Below are positions 15,301 to 30,300 of a stretch of DNA of 64,000 nucleotides, piece by piece. The notes beneath the pieces are model-generated. The model did no database searches and was not told where the DNA came from. It saw nothing but the letters and a program-made list of their open reading frames with translations. The position numbers and the translations under genes were made by a program. The number at the start of each line of letters is the position of its first letter. The stretch's first letter is position 1. The stretch covers positions 228,567 to 292,566 of the forward strand of contig QNGE01000424.1 in the NCBI GenBank assembly GCA_008508345.1, in the 5' to 3' direction. This DNA is from Paragonimus westermani. Lineage: Eukaryota; Platyhelminthes; Trematoda; Plagiorchiida; Troglotrematidae.

Positions 15301-18300
15301 GCCTTCTTCAGACCAAAAACATAGAAGTTTCAACCAAAGCTGATAAGTACCAATAAAATATTTAGTTACTCGAGTGGAACTCATTGTAACGGGGAGAAAA
15401 TTAAGTAGCGATATGAAAAGAAGACAGATGAACTGGTAACAGGTTGTGGACACGGTAGAGTAAGCACCATAGTGTTTAGCTACGTTTCTCACAACTGCAC
15501 TTGCATATACATATGCATAATGCGTATACAAACTGATATATCCAAAATCATCTCAGAGATACCGTAATGCTAGAGACACAACTTAATACCGGGCCATTTC
15601 GTGGTTATTCCTGTTTACATTATGTGAACACCCCGTACAGAAAACAGCCAATTGTAACATATCCTAATTTACGTGCAATCAGTGATCCAGTCAGCACTCA
15701 TCTATACTTGATTATGCAGGAAATATTTAACAGCCTCTAAGAAGAAATCGTTAATTTGTACCATGACTTGTACAAGTGGTCGAACTGACTTATTGGTCAA
15801 ATTAGTTACAGGTTGATGATTTTCTTTATGTTCCCGTTTGGATGGATTGTGTCCTGTGAGACCTAAACCATACATGTAGTCCTCACTGTGTAAATGACAC
15901 CGAATCTATGAGTGAATTTTTGTTAGCCTGAAAGGTTCTTTTCAGGAAATTTTGAACTCTCATCACAACGAGGCTCGTACTCCCCAAGCCATCATCCAAT
16001 AACCGGAGGCTCAAATATAGGAGGTGTATGTCCAGACCGGAATCCGATTATATCCCCTAAGTGTCAATTTAAGGAACTAAAGCGCACCCAAACTTCCTTT
16101 TGTAGTGCCAATATTTGCTGTATCGGTGTAATAGTTGGACAAATTAGGGCACTTGATCAGTTAGACGCTCTCAAGTGACTCCTACCAAGCACACATGATG
16201 AGCAACCTGCCAACAGCTCCCTAGAGTTAGCAGGAGATTATCTGTACTTTCACGGTCTCACGTCAGAAATAAGTTTTAGTTATTTATGAGGTAGTTTTAC
16301 ACATGGCATTTCCACGGTGAGTATCCATCCTCCGACATCTGCATTCAGGATAACTTTTCGGAGACCAGCATCTTGATTTTGGTTTCGACCAGGTTTTAGT
16401 CACATTTATTTCATAAAAAATACAACAGAGCTCACAAGCTTCCCGAATTTGTTTTTGATGGCGAAGACATACATTTTGCCAAATGTGCCATCTCGTCGTT
16501 TTAGTGAACTCTCATATGTGTTCATAATGTTGGCGCATTTTTCAACTAAGGAAACCGAGTGAACTACTCTTTCTTGCATATACTTATCAGTTTCAAAGCA
16601 GCACCACCATGAGTCCACTCTCTCCTTTTCTCTTAATGTAAGAAACCCGAACGTTTTCTTCTCGCCCCTTGCATTTTCATCCCACTTTTATCCTCACTAG
16701 AAACTAGATGGTGTATTCACACTCTGCTTATGTTCGACAGGCTACATGTTGTATGCCGGAAGGCTGATTGTGAATTTAACACTCGAATGGGTACATGTGA
16801 AAGCACGCATATCATATCAACGTGTTAGGATGGTTGTTAAGTTGAGGCAAAGATTTTAGATATAGAAAAGTGCCAAAATGTTCTAGTAACATTTTAGATG
16901 ATGAACGCTTGCTATGATAAGTAACCTAATGCCTTACTAATAGTACTACCATTTTAAAAATTAGTCCTCTGATTTCTTCACTCAGATTGGCTAGTGGGAT
17001 AGCCTGTTTTTGAAGAAAAACTTGTTGAGTTTGTAAGAAAAACAGGCCAAATAGCTAGGGCGGACTGTTTCCGTTCTTAATCCAGTTGGCCAAATACAAA
17101 ACCCACTTACAGTTTGTCAGTTCGTCTCCCACACTGTGTTTTCGTCAATTCTCTAAATCATAACGCTTCCTTCTACGTACTACGCCTATCATCAAATCTC
17201 AAACCATAAAACATCACATGTTGCTGGCGGTGGCATTTAAATACTGCAACTTCTCCCCATCACAAAATAGGTCAATCACATCATCTAACGTTCAAAGGCT
17301 TTGTTGATCCTTGCCTGGTTTTCGTCCCGTGTGCGAAATCTATCCATGATTCCCGTTTGCCTTTCACTTATCGACCATGGAGTCACGTGATTTACCAAAT
17401 ATAGCTATAAAAACCGACGAAATGCTTTAGGCTTGAGCAAGCAGCTTATATTTTTGTTCCAAATGAAACTGATAAACATCGTTGTTTTAATATCCTTTCT
17501 GCAAGGCATACCATAACTGTCCAGTGTGATTTGAGATGTCCAATTAGAAAACTGAAAGAACGAAATTGTAGATGTCCACAAAAGTCCGTCCACAAACTCA
17601 TTTCCGGCATTATCGTCATCACAATCATCGACAACAACAACAATCCGTTCACATTACAATGCAAGCATCCATTCTTTCGGGTTCAACATCAAGATTGCTA
17701 CACCAATATTTTGGGGCTAACTCATTCCGAAAGGAAAAACTGTTGTGGTTCACAGTTTGGAATATCGAGTTAGGAACTGAGGCTGAAGAAACTGTCCATG
17801 CATACTGCGCTGTGTTGTTATAAACATCATTGAAATATCATGAATTCACTGTGACAGGCTGCTTCCAAAAGCTATCTCCATGATGACAACCTATGACAGC
17901 TGAAATCGATAGCTGTTATAGATTTCAAAACACTACGTAGGCAATTGATCCAGTTGCCTCTTCACCCAGAAATACTGAAGTGATTCAATAGTCACATTTC
18001 AGTTGCAAATCAATACATCCAGTGATGGTAGTGATTTTGTTGATACTACTCAGATGAATCGAGAGACTGGAGTCAGTAGTACTTCCAGTTCACTGTTCCT
18101 TACAATCTCCACTGATGGTGTGCTGATGGTGTAAATGATAGAGTGAACAGAAACTGGTGAAATGATTGCGTAACTTAAATGTCCGCACTCTTCATCCAAA
18201 AGTATTTAGGTTCCACACCATCTTTGATACATTGAACACTATGGTTTGCATTCTGGCTACGTTACATTTGAGCAGCGAAATGGAAGAGAATGTCAAGTAT

Positions 18301-21300
18301 TTCAGTGGCGCTGAACAAATAATCGGTACAACAATGTGCGCAGCAGATTCTACGTTCACCGGATCACGACAATATTAATCGTGTACAGAGCCACTATTTG
18401 ACAAATGAATAAAAATGTAACTACCACAGTAGAATATTTGGAAGGCGGAAATTCTGCCCACTCTACTCAAAGCGATTGCTGATCTCTTTTACTGTAATGT
18501 AATGAGTCCCTTCAACTCGTTAATTGAAGGCCTTTGTTATAATCCCCTCGAACTTAACGAGGGAATTCAGTGGCCAACTGTGGACCATGGACTTCTAGTA
18601 ATTTGTTAGAAATAATTTTGTCACACCAGATGATCGTAAAAGTTATTTACTAAAATCGAACTTGAAGCCTTCGATTAGAAATTCTACCGACTTGGGGGAC
18701 GAGGTACTGCGTCTTTCTCTGTTCAGCTGCACGGTAGACAACTTCTTCAGCTTTAAGCATCTTGACGGTCTGAGTATTAGTCACAACAATGCTAAGGCAT
18801 ATGGTGTCGTGGATTATGAATTCTATGCAGTGGTAAATAGATAACATGACCTTATTAGTAGAACTGACAAAGTTGAGAGGAATGCCAACGCCATCATTGC
18901 GATGTGGAATTTCGAACACTGTCTTGAGATTATTGTGTCACGTTGACATGTGTGAGTTTGATTACAACACTCCTGAGGAAGGCCACTCGAGGTGGTTGAA
19001 ACGTAGAGTATTAAAACTTGCTCGTAACGTTGTGTTATTCCCGATCTGTTTATCAATAACATGTTAAAGACGACGACCAAACTATCCAACTTCATTCGTA
19101 GTCAGTTTGGTGCGGATATCTTACAAGTGATTAACAACCATAGTTCCCTCTGCCTTAGATAATTCCCCGATGTTTGACCATACAAACAGAATAGCAACAA
19201 ATAGATTTGATTCAGTAAACCAACCGGTTTCCAAAATTTGCTTTATCACTAAGAATGGGTATAGTAAAAGTCTGATATGTTGCATATGCTCACGCGGAAT
19301 CGTAAATGGGGCTCTATGATACGATCTGTCTATGTGAAACTCACTTTTACATTACTATGGTATTATGCCGATTTGTTTCGGGGAGATGGATGTTTCTGTC
19401 ACAGAAACGTTGACCAAAGAAATGTTGTTGGTGAAAATCACGCTTAAAGTAAAACGGCTGTTCATCGGTTTCTGCTAACCAGTTCACCGATTTGTTCAAA
19501 CGTTGCTAGAAATGAATATTTGCCCTATCCTCCCTACATAGACGATGCCTTTATTTTTGTGTTGAAACTCGTCTCACGGTGTTTGTGATGGGCATGTTTT
19601 TGCAGTTCACGTGACGCTGCCCCTAACCACCAACGAATTCCCAGTAACCGCAAAAACAGCGCTGTAATTCAGTGTCGAATCTTACGTCATGTACGACTTC
19701 CTGTCAGCTGTTCATTCAAGTTTATTGAACAGCGGCAAAAACTGCTCCGTAATACAAGATTGCCTTGGTTACTGTTGAGCAGCGATGGAAGTGGTTATAA
19801 ATTTTGCTCGACATGTCCAATATTTTTCCAGAACTTTGTCGTATATACCCATCAGATGCAATATATACCTGATGAGATGAGAAGTGTGCAGGAAATGGTT
19901 CATACCTTTCCAGCGAGGTTCAGCAAGTTGTGATCATATTCTCTGCAGAACGATATCCATGAGATGTTCCACTGAAAAACATAGCAAAATTATGGATACA
20001 GATAAATTCGCTTACCCAAAGTGGAAAGAAGCCATCAACTTTGATGGAATATATGACTTGGTAACTCACCGAAAAGCGTTTCAACTTTCCAAACGAGTTA
20101 AGAGAATTTTTCGAGCGACGGATAGTGAACACTTCGTGATTGAGGCCCAAAATTTCTACTAATGAACAAGTAACTTCAAGATGAGTTGAATTGATCATGT
20201 CTGGTTAAGCGTACAGTTAACCTTTGCACTAGTTTTTCAACAGCTTGTTAGTTCTAGACATTCGATTCAACTCATATCTCCGGTTTTCACCCAAGACCTC
20301 GCCTATTTTCCTCCTCACATGCTCGTATCTGTTTTTATGCACAGCACAATATTCTGGGAACAGTGAGTGTTAGGCTTTCTTCACCTCTCTTGGCTCAACC
20401 ATGCTCTTTCTGTGAACAGCGACCAGGAGAGATCTGTTCTCTCGGAAATCGATTGCTGGAAACGTGACTGTCATATCAAGTGGGCGTGCGACAAGACCTA
20501 TCGCTAATATTACGTACATTCAAGGTGCATCCGAACATACTACTTTTAAAATTATCCGGTGTGTCTTTTAACCGAAAGCTGATAGAATGTGCATCTATTG
20601 TTAACTGTGTGAAGACGAGTCATAAAACGTCATCGTCATCAGGAAGCGCACTCAAATTAACTCATCGTAACATGTGCTTTTTATGTCAGTGAAGTGCGAA
20701 AAATTAATCATTGCTTTAATTGAGTTTGTTTGACTGTCCAGTTATGCTGTTAGAGACAATGCTTTGCGTATGCACATCTGGTATCCGTCGGCAACCTGAG
20801 CACAGAAACTCATGAATCACTTTATCTCACAAAGGCGCACACTGGCCCTGAAAAGCGTTTATCTACCCAGAGCAGTGCTCATTCACCTGCTCTAAAGCTT
20901 CTCTAATGCTATTAATAAACTTACGACTACTCTCAGATCCTTATGAACTTCCTTTCTATTACAATATAATCATTCAATATATCATCCAATATGTATTATC
21001 CCCTACTTCATATAACGAAGTTGACGAACAGTTGAAAAACTAACGTTGGCGGGAGTCCTCCTGTGAGTGCATTTTTAAAGCCGCCCAGGACGTGTTTGAT
21101 GCCCAAACAGGTACTTCGGTATCACACCAGTTTGAAGGAAAACAAGTCCATTTTCTAGACTACGGGTGATTTATCTTGGCCATTTAAAAAGGCAAACAAA
21201 CGCTTGTTATTTTGGCTACTCATACAGACACTCAAGAAATCAATCGAAGGTCATTGTGATAGTAGACGTTCAAACACGAATGTGGCCATCTGTTGTAATT

Positions 21301-24300
21301 ACTGATTGTTACAGCTGTGTAGTATAAGAAAATCTCTTGTGAACGGTAAAGATGAATGACCGATATAAAGATACTGTCTTATTTTCACGTAGGTTTTTAT
21401 TAAGACATATCAATGCACATAGCTTGCCAACTAATATGCGTATACTCGACATTACCGCGCAAAAGACTGTAATACTACCAGGGTGGAAAACATTTGGAGT
21501 TAACGCGTTCTGTCATTTAATGATCAGGTGGTCACATTCCAGCTAACAGGATCCGCACTTCTCCCTACATTACATGACGTATAACTAGTGTTTTCACAGA
21601 TGCAGTACCATAATACTTCAGCTGGTTACACTGAGCGGAATTAACGAGTTGGTTTATGCACAAGCTCATCCTCTACGCTATGGAGACTAAATTATTTATG
21701 TGGTTCAGTATGTTTCGTGTTTCAAACATTGTTGTGCGTGAAGCAAATGTTTAGGTAATGTGTAACAGTAATGTAACACTCATGTTGCGTTGTTCGCCGG
21801 TGCTTGAACCATGGGGAGTACATCTGCCTGACGTTTGTCCGAACAATAGTATCATATCAATCAGGACATCCCTGATTGATTGCATTGTTGACATGCTGTT
21901 TTCTAAAAGCGGCTGTCGCATAATCTTAGATCACCTCAGTTACGCACTCAACAATATTGGTTGAAATAATCTAAAATTAGCAAGCTAAGCAATGTACCCA
22001 AATCATTTATGGCTGAAAGTATTTGGGTAACCATAGAGGAAAATATTCAGATAACTCCAGCTTACAGCCACGTTTTCAACACCCTTAAATAATACCACTC
22101 AGAGTATCGTACCGCTATCAACTTGATTAATGGGTTTACTTTACTTAATTGTAAATTGTAGAATGTGGACTCTGTAGAGCGGAAATAACTGACTAAAATG
22201 ATGTAACACACAAATTGAAAATCGATCCAGGGACTATTCGTACAGAAAAACCGCAGAGACCAAAGCAGTGAAATAATCTTCCAAAATAAGCAGCATTTTC
22301 GGCAAGCTGGACCGTTTCTTCTACCACACTTGAACAGAATTTAAAAGACCACGCTTTGTTTCAGAGGGTACGGTATAACTCCAAAAGACACTGGTTCATT
22401 AGATAGAACAGAATTCACTGAAAGTCAAATGAAAAGTAGAACCTAAGCTGATTTGAATCAGGGGCAACAGTCACCCGGATGATGTTCATTCTAATGTCGA
22501 CATTACACTATCGGATTTTATCTTCTTCGTAATCTCAAGTTAAGGAGGAAGTGGCTAGAGCTAGTGTTTTCCTTGTCGTTGTTTTCGTCCATCATATGGA
22601 TTCCGTTCAGCTGAGTAATACAGTTGGTTACCCCAAATGAAGGTCTTACGTTCTAAGCAATCAGACATTAACTCGTCACGCAACATCGCGGTGGGCAGCT
22701 GGTATATGTTTTAAACAAAACACTCGCAGCGGTGTATTTTGTCCGAAAAAGGATCATGTGATGTGGTCGGTTTGATGTTCAGCATAGAAATGATTACAAC
22801 TTTATAGGGGCTGTTGTCATCCCGATCCGGTACACGTGTTCTGAGTGATGAAACCATATGTGCGCATTCTACTCTGGTAAAATCACGACAGACCAACTCC
22901 ACCTTGAAAAAGGCTACTACTGAGAAAATGGCAATTCTTTTTTTTTCTCAACGTTCACCGATATTGGTAGTTTCCAGGAAATTGTCAATCACGTCTTTTT
23001 ACCCCCGAGGGTGCTTCGTGAATAACTCCTGTTTGGTATTACTAAATGCCTTGTGTGTATTTTCCATCAGGTTTCACGGTTAGCATTTAATACAATTCTG
23101 TAATTTTTTGGACAGAAACTGAGGCTATCCGAAATATTCACTTTGGCTCCCGATCTTTCTGCCGTGTTGTTGCAATACGACAGTCGACCGGTGAGTCTTG
23201 AATGTTTTTCGAGTACTACGCTCTATATGACGTTGTATAATGAACAGCAGTACAATCAAAAACTATCATCGCAAACTAATCTTTCTTTCCCATGCATTTG
23301 ATTTGTTAGAGTTGTGTTCAACAATATTCTGCCACCAGTAGTCCGGTTTTAGGACACCTAACTTCTAACGTGACTGTTTTGCGTTTCTGTTGTGGTTTCA
23401 ACGATAGTCGTAACGGTTTGCTGAACAAAATTCATTTTGTCTTCAACCAAGCCAACTTCGTACATTCAGTCCGGTTGAAGAGTGCGCATGTGGACTGAAC
23501 CTTATCTGACAGAAACGGCCACCATTCAAAGTACTTTCTTCTCCGTGATATTGTAAAATCCATAGGCTTCTGTACTACCCCGTATATGAATATCATTTAT
23601 AACAGTTCTGCTGCTTGATTTTCATGTAACTTTCCCATTGTGTCCAACAATCGTGCGTGCAAGCTAAAATTTATTTTGCAAGACGACTGAGGATCCACAA
23701 CGTCATAGCACACACGAAGCAGTTGGTTTGTTCGTTGTCCCCGCCCGAGGCAACATGCTCAACTTTTGTTCCCTCCGATTAAAAATCGGGTCAGATCTGG
23801 TTGTGTCACTGCGATTAAAATTGTGTACGACCTTTCGGACTATTCTGTAAACACCATCCGACACCATGCTTCTTCTGCAATCTCTGTAAATGTGAACCTA
23901 CTAGCCGTATGCACGTGACGAGGACAGTAGTCTGAAAAGACAAGCCTGGCAGGTAACTGACTAGCGCATGTTTTACTAACCGGGCTAGAAAATACCCACG
24001 GAGACGGCGTTTGATTAATTCTGTATAACTTAGACCTGGAGAATTCTTATTGTTCCCCTGTTGTACCGTTTACATTTCCACTGTTCTTAAATTACGACTA
24101 CCTGAACGGTAAATCTCATTGAGAAGAACATGGTGAATGACCAAGTTGTAAATGTTCTCTTGCAATTTGCAAATTTTGTGTTTGGTCTTGACTCTATGGT
24201 GATTAGTTCACTAAATCAGACAAGTAGAATAGAACTTCCCAAACCCCAGACTTTGATGACCACAGACTCTGCATTTACTCGACCTATTCTCAGTCGAATT

Positions 24301-27300
24301 GTCTGTAACATCAAAATTTGATCAGTTTGTGTAAGAGAGCACATGAGTTAGAGCATGCATCGTTGGTTCGCTAATTCAAGCGTTTTGCCATGGATGAACT
24401 GAGTCAAAACTGTTGTGGATCAAAAGCGATTTAACCACCAATGACGTTTATGATTAGACTGTATAAGTTGAGCTGTATACTTCGTACACAGCTGCTGGTC
24501 TGTTCTATCCGCAGCTCATCAATCTTAGCCGCCTGGCCAGGTTTTAAAGAGGTAACTATATACATTCTCTTATCTAACAGGAAAATCGCTATGGCTCTCT
24601 CGCAAAGTACGACGCATTGCTACTTTCAAAGTAAGTCTGAACCTTTAGTTCCGTTACCCGAAAAACTGGAGACTGACGTCTTCATTAATTTAACAACCGA
24701 ATACCTACAACAAATAATCGCTCTTGCCTTCAAATTTTATGTAACACTGCCTAGCCAATCTAATTTTGGTTATATAACTGTAAATCAAAGTGGTTCAGTT
24801 AAATTTACTTCAGTTTGCCGTAGCGTATAGGAGTACTATCCTGAGTATCATCTTTGTAGATGTGCGTGTTTTTTCCTGAAAACATCAAGTGCACTCGTGG
24901 GTCCGAATCTAGTCGATTCCTTTGTGTATACATACATATAGGTTACTACACCTAGGTAACTTTGGAGCATTTTAAAAAGGCGCCCTTACCGCTTTGACTG
25001 ACGATCGTATTTAAAAAATCAATCAGATCACTGGTTAACCAACCGACGACAGGGAGAAAACGTTTGAGTCTTCCTGGTGTGGTTCTTATGGCTTAGTCGT
25101 GCATGAATAACTGAAAATGAAGCTAGAGTTGCAATACGCAGGTAAATAACAGGAGGTGGTGCAATTCATCTGGCACATCCTCAGGTCGCTGCCGTTTCTC
25201 CGTAGTCACTAAATAATTGTTAACCCACAGATCGGACGAAATAATTACACATCCACTCTTGGGAACAGTGTGCATAGCTGAAACCTTTGGGAATGGACCA
25301 GAAGAAAGCAATACCTACATAACCTGACCAACTTTCTGACACACCGTTCAACTCTAATTGCCAAATGCTGTTAGGGTTTCGTTTCATTCTTCTGTTTTTC
25401 TTGAATATACACATTCAGCTTTCAACTTCTTCGCTTCATTCCATGACCCCTAGAATTTTCAAAGTGAACAATAGCATACTGACCCGTTGTGAGTGTTTTC
25501 TCCCACGCATATAATGTACCTTACTCTATGTGCGGTCCATCGCTTAACAACTGGTAGGCTGTATGAACTGAGATTGTTCACTATGGTTTCCCTTCCTGTC
25601 ACGAGGCAATTTCACAGACTTCCCAGTATGGATTATATGAATATCCTCTTCTGAATACTGGCGTATTCGAAATGAATTATCCGGTTTTAAAGGAGCCTAC
25701 CAACCCTTCATGGTTTCATCTTGTTGAACCCCGTATTTGAAACATCGTACAAACTGTGCGGAAGACGAACCACGGAGTCAGTATCAGTAACCGGTTGTCC
25801 TATCCCCAATAAAGGTGAACTGAATCGACCACTTGGTTCAGGCCGTCATTAAGCACAAAGATATAAACCTATTTTTCGGCGTCATGCCTTTGCAAACGCC
25901 TAATTTTAAGCACTACAATGCCCGCAAATCTGCACTGCTAGACTGTGATTAACTAAAGCGCTAACGAATTTACCCCGTAGTATCTGGACAAGGTATGCAG
26001 TCTTGTGATTGCTAGAACTTCAGCTAAGAATCAAAAACACGCTTTGTGCACCCCTCGAGTCTCACAAGAAGCTGTACATTTGAGGTAGTTATGCTTAGCC
26101 TCATGGATTTGACTTCGGCATGCAAAACAGTGGTGACTGATTGAATTGTTAGCATTGAATATTCCTCACAAAATTTATTGTTTCTGAGTATCAAAGAGTC
26201 TCACATTGCTTGAATTATGTTGGTTGAGTGAAAGGCGTGCGAAATCTACGGAACGGATACCAAGTGCCGTCTAATCATCATACATCGCTTTATCGTTTGG
26301 TTGTCCATGTACGTCGATACAAGACAACATGAACTGGACATTATCGCCGTAAGCGATTAAATCTAAAAAAATGCAGCGTTTATAGTTTGTCACCTCACAT
26401 TTGAGTACAGAAAAGTGGGTCTCAAAGTTTATGCATGATCAGTCCTTATGGGATGAGTGCTTTATTCCGTGAAGCCCCAGTTCCGCTGGGTAGTCGTTAC
26501 GTAAAACTCTACAAGCATTTAGGTTTTACTTACCACGTTTCTCGATAATGGGTATTAGATCTTTTGTTCAGCCAATCGGTTTGTCGTTTCAGAACGCATT
26601 GATTAATTTTCACGGTTTCGAGTGTGGCGCCTACATTTTCTGGAGAAGAGCAAAGCAGAGTAACACTTAGTTCAACGCACACTCCTGAGTCCTTCAACAA
26701 AATTAACCGGTATTGACTGGTCACTCTCATTTAATAAGCAACTCAACCGCAGCCACGACATGGCAATAAGCTAGTTGAGTATGGCAGTGACACAGGATTG
26801 TATACAAAGTACAGTTTATATGCTTGAGAATACAGACTTTTATGGCCGTAAAATGAGTGTCTTCTGAAGCCCAAACGTAAAACGTTCACAGAGCATGAAA
26901 AATGGGACACTGAAAGCATATAAAGTAAGTATTGTGGCGATCGACCGTGACTTGCACCTACAGGAACGGATCGCATTTTTTAGTTAATTAATGATTGAGA
27001 GATCTCAGTCGTTACAGAAAACTACAGATTACGCTCAACCAAGTATTCACACCGCGACCGGGTTAAAAATGCTTAAATGCATTTCGAAAGATTCAGATTA
27101 AGACGATAAACTTTTACTGATGGGGTGCACGTTAAAAAGTGTCGAAAACTTCTAAAATCAGAACGTTGAGAAAACAAACCGAGTGGGACGCAATATCTAA
27201 TTCGAGAACTAAATGGTGCGTTTAAGAATCCCCGACGCTAGCCAGCAAAACGTCTTGTGGTCAGTGCATCTGATGAGGCCGCACACTGGTTGATAAAGCA

Positions 27301-30300
27301 GACGACAGAATGATGTTGGATAGAGAGTGCCGTGAACCTAATGCACAGGGATGCAGCTTTATCAAGTTGATCCAGACATCGGTTTTCTGAGGAAACTACG
27401 CCACAATTGCACTCACTAACAACTCAGAAATGGTAGGCGGCAGAATTTTCACCATAATTTTTATTATCAATTGGAAGGTGGTGTAGACAAACTGTGAAGG
27501 AACGAGCAGCGAATCGGTGATCGCTTCAAAAATCTAGTCACATCTTCAGTTTCGTTTACTCCGTTAAAAAATATTGTGATGAGTAAATGAGGATGAGAGG
27601 AAGCAGAAGGCTGATCAGAATGCGCCATTTGTTGGTGAATAGCAAAGTAGCTTGGTCTTTAAAGAGAACCAACTGACTACGATCGGTAAAGCGGCCATAG
27701 GAGCGGTCAGGAGATGACACTCCACCGTGGGGATGGTTGATGTGTTAACCGACGAGCCTAAGTATTTTGTTTGGCACGTATACACAGCCCAGAAAAAGTA
27801 CGCAAACACTGCTATACCTTGTCTGTCGAGAAGCAGTAGCAAAGGGACATTCGTACGATTAATAGTAAAATATTTCACTCATAAATAACTAATTGTTCTT
27901 CAACTAAAAAATGGAAGCCTTCTCCTCTGTCGCCCAAATAGTCGCATTGACGAACACTTTATTGAATGTTCACAAAATGCAATAGTTGGGATGTCCAGTT
28001 GCCCGGAGATACCATCAAAAGCTAAAACATGGCAAACAAGTGCTTTTCACGTGCATCATTTTCAGGTCAAACACAACAGAACACATTTACGAAATTAGTT
28101 GTCTAGTCAGAACTGTGTGGAACCTAGTAAAGTGTGAAACCAGTATCATTTGCAGATTAAGAAAGTGGTCACAGTTGTGCGATGGCAACTGTTCCAACGA
28201 TAGCAGGTCATAGAAGCTTCTGTGCCTGAACAAAAGACTTCATGCTTTGTTGGACTCTAAACAATTCTGATTTCCCAGCCAATTCCGCATTCACTGTGTT
28301 GTATTTGGCTCGAAGAGGTTCACTTGTTGTCAGTAATGATGGTCACAGCCTAAGAACTGCGAAACAAATTGGCTACTCCTGGAAATGTTCCCACGTTTCC
28401 TCCAATTAAACAGACGTTATGGCTTCAATTGGTTTTGTCATTGCAATGTCATGTTCTGCCAGGTGTGCCCAGCTGGGCCAAACAGGTGTAAGTTCGAATG
28501 GCTGCCATTTCCGATTTCAAAACATACGGCTATGAAACTTTGGAAAAAGCCTGTGCACTACGTTAACAAAGTCAACCGAGGACATTTCAGTTCATTTGCA
28601 TACCTATTTCAGTTCTCCGTAATTGTAATGAACAAATCTAAGACGGTTGATTCCAGTGAGCACTATCAGAGTGTTGCACAACCGTATTGATCTTTTGCAC
28701 CTCATCAGCGTCAAGTGTGGAAGGGTAATCGAATTTACAATTTGTGAATAAGTATCAGGTTGGCTCTGTAGACACACGCCCACATGGTATTGGTTATCTG
28801 AACTCCAGGAAGGTAAGTGGACTATTGTCTTTAATTGTCAAGTTCAATTGACGGACCCCTGCAACCCTGATATTACTAAACACAAAAAGATTACAGTCAG
28901 AATAAAAATCTGTTTGGGGCAAAAACTGAATAGATTGTGCGTGTATCCCTTCAAATTCTTTACACTCCTGTTAATAATTGAATTGCGAGTTTTGATTTTG
29001 TTTCTGACAATGCACACCCACTTGGCCAGCATAATTAAGTTTCCATCTTGCTGGCAAGCAGAAAATGAATGTGATAAAAATCGACGGAATTCTGGTCATA
29101 AGTCAAAGATTAGTTATCTTCAGCTGCCATAATAAATTACATACGACGACGATGACCTGACAGTAAACACTGAATAAATACGACTGTCAAGCGATTATAT
29201 ATTTTTTTCTACACACTAATTAAATGTATCCTTGTGACCGTAAAATGTCTCTCCTATAATTAACCGGACCGGATTGGGATCCTTCTATCAGCAGCTAAAC
29301 ACACGTGTGAGTGTAACCAGGTTGATCAATCTCATGGTGTTTTGTTCATCTAAGATAGTTTGAAGAAAATACTGAGGGATAAAGTACTGTCAGATTGTCC
29401 ACATTACTAGTCTTTCATTCTCACAATTCGGGTTGGTTTTAAATTGTTTTAGAAGTAACAGGTCGCTTTCCGAAGTTGAAAAAAGAATCGAAGTGGGGCC
29501 AAACAAAGACGCACTGGAATACCCTCATTTACCGTTTGTACAATGGTCTCCTGTGAAAAATCATTTGGTAAGCTTGATTGAAAGTTATCATTTATTTTGC
29601 TGGTGGTCAACATATTTCAGTACCTATCTTTCTGACTAACTCCTTAACCACGTCGATTTTTGATCAACCAGACGTATAACATATTACTGGGTTTCCCAAT
29701 CATCCTGAATAGACACTTGATCACGAGCACACCCCCGAACATAACGTAAGATCGTTTAACAAGAACCAAAACCCAGGAGCGTCTGACAAATGGGTAATCT
29801 TGAACACCAGTTTGACGTTGGAAACTACTTCAGTACATCGAGTTACTTATTACGCAATACAACAGCAGGTTTAAACAAAAATATGATATATTTTTGGTCA
29901 CTTCGCTTCAAACGCAGATGTGGTATCAAATAAATCATCACGGTCCGATTAGCGGCAACTAACACGTTATGCTAGAAGAAGGCAACGTTAGTGAACTGAT
30001 GCGAGGGAGTTCCAGAGGCATGCTATTCTTCGTAATTAGGCGAATCCTGAGGTTTGTTCTCGCCTTACTCAGCACTGAAAACTTAAGTTGTTGGAACTAG
30101 ACTAATCGTTGTGGATGAACCTCGACAAACAAAACTTTTGAGTTTCAAAGTATATTTATATGCTATACTCTACAAATCATTTGGCTAAATCTTCTGTGTA
30201 TTGGCATGCTTTAACAGAAACGAGTTACAAGTAAGGGCATTCTTAACTTGTTGATCATTTTTAAATTCACGTTGTCACTAAAAGGGTTTTTCAAGGTTTT

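Larger units (their letters stand above)
14306..23115 (+). other. Intron 4 (8.8 kb)
   Basis: Holds a Penelope-like 5'-end fragment at about 18960-19140, listed separately. Otherwise no element or gene is recognisable. The open frames (for example 15205-15531 minus, 19884-20162 plus) look like chance. Confidence 0.55.

Noticed and set aside
24441..24830. 129-codon open frame overlapping exon 6
   Set aside because: It is in a different frame from the coding exon. Its resemblance to the YAAW strand of DPP6 is weak and the splice phases do not work.
26873..26932. Possible exon ending at a GTAAGT donor in intron 6
   Set aside because: The acceptor is poor and the protein lacks the conserved WSP strand; exon 7 at 29453 explains the segment fully.
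27268..27290. CTGATGAGGCC as another hammerhead core
   Set aside because: No GAAAC follows at the required distance and the flanks do not pair.
28065..28213. Strong-looking acceptor (CATCATTTTCAG) followed by a long open frame in intron 6
   Set aside because: The encoded sequence has no family landmark. Exon 7 at 29453 carries the expected QWSP segment and joins exons 6 and 8 in phase.
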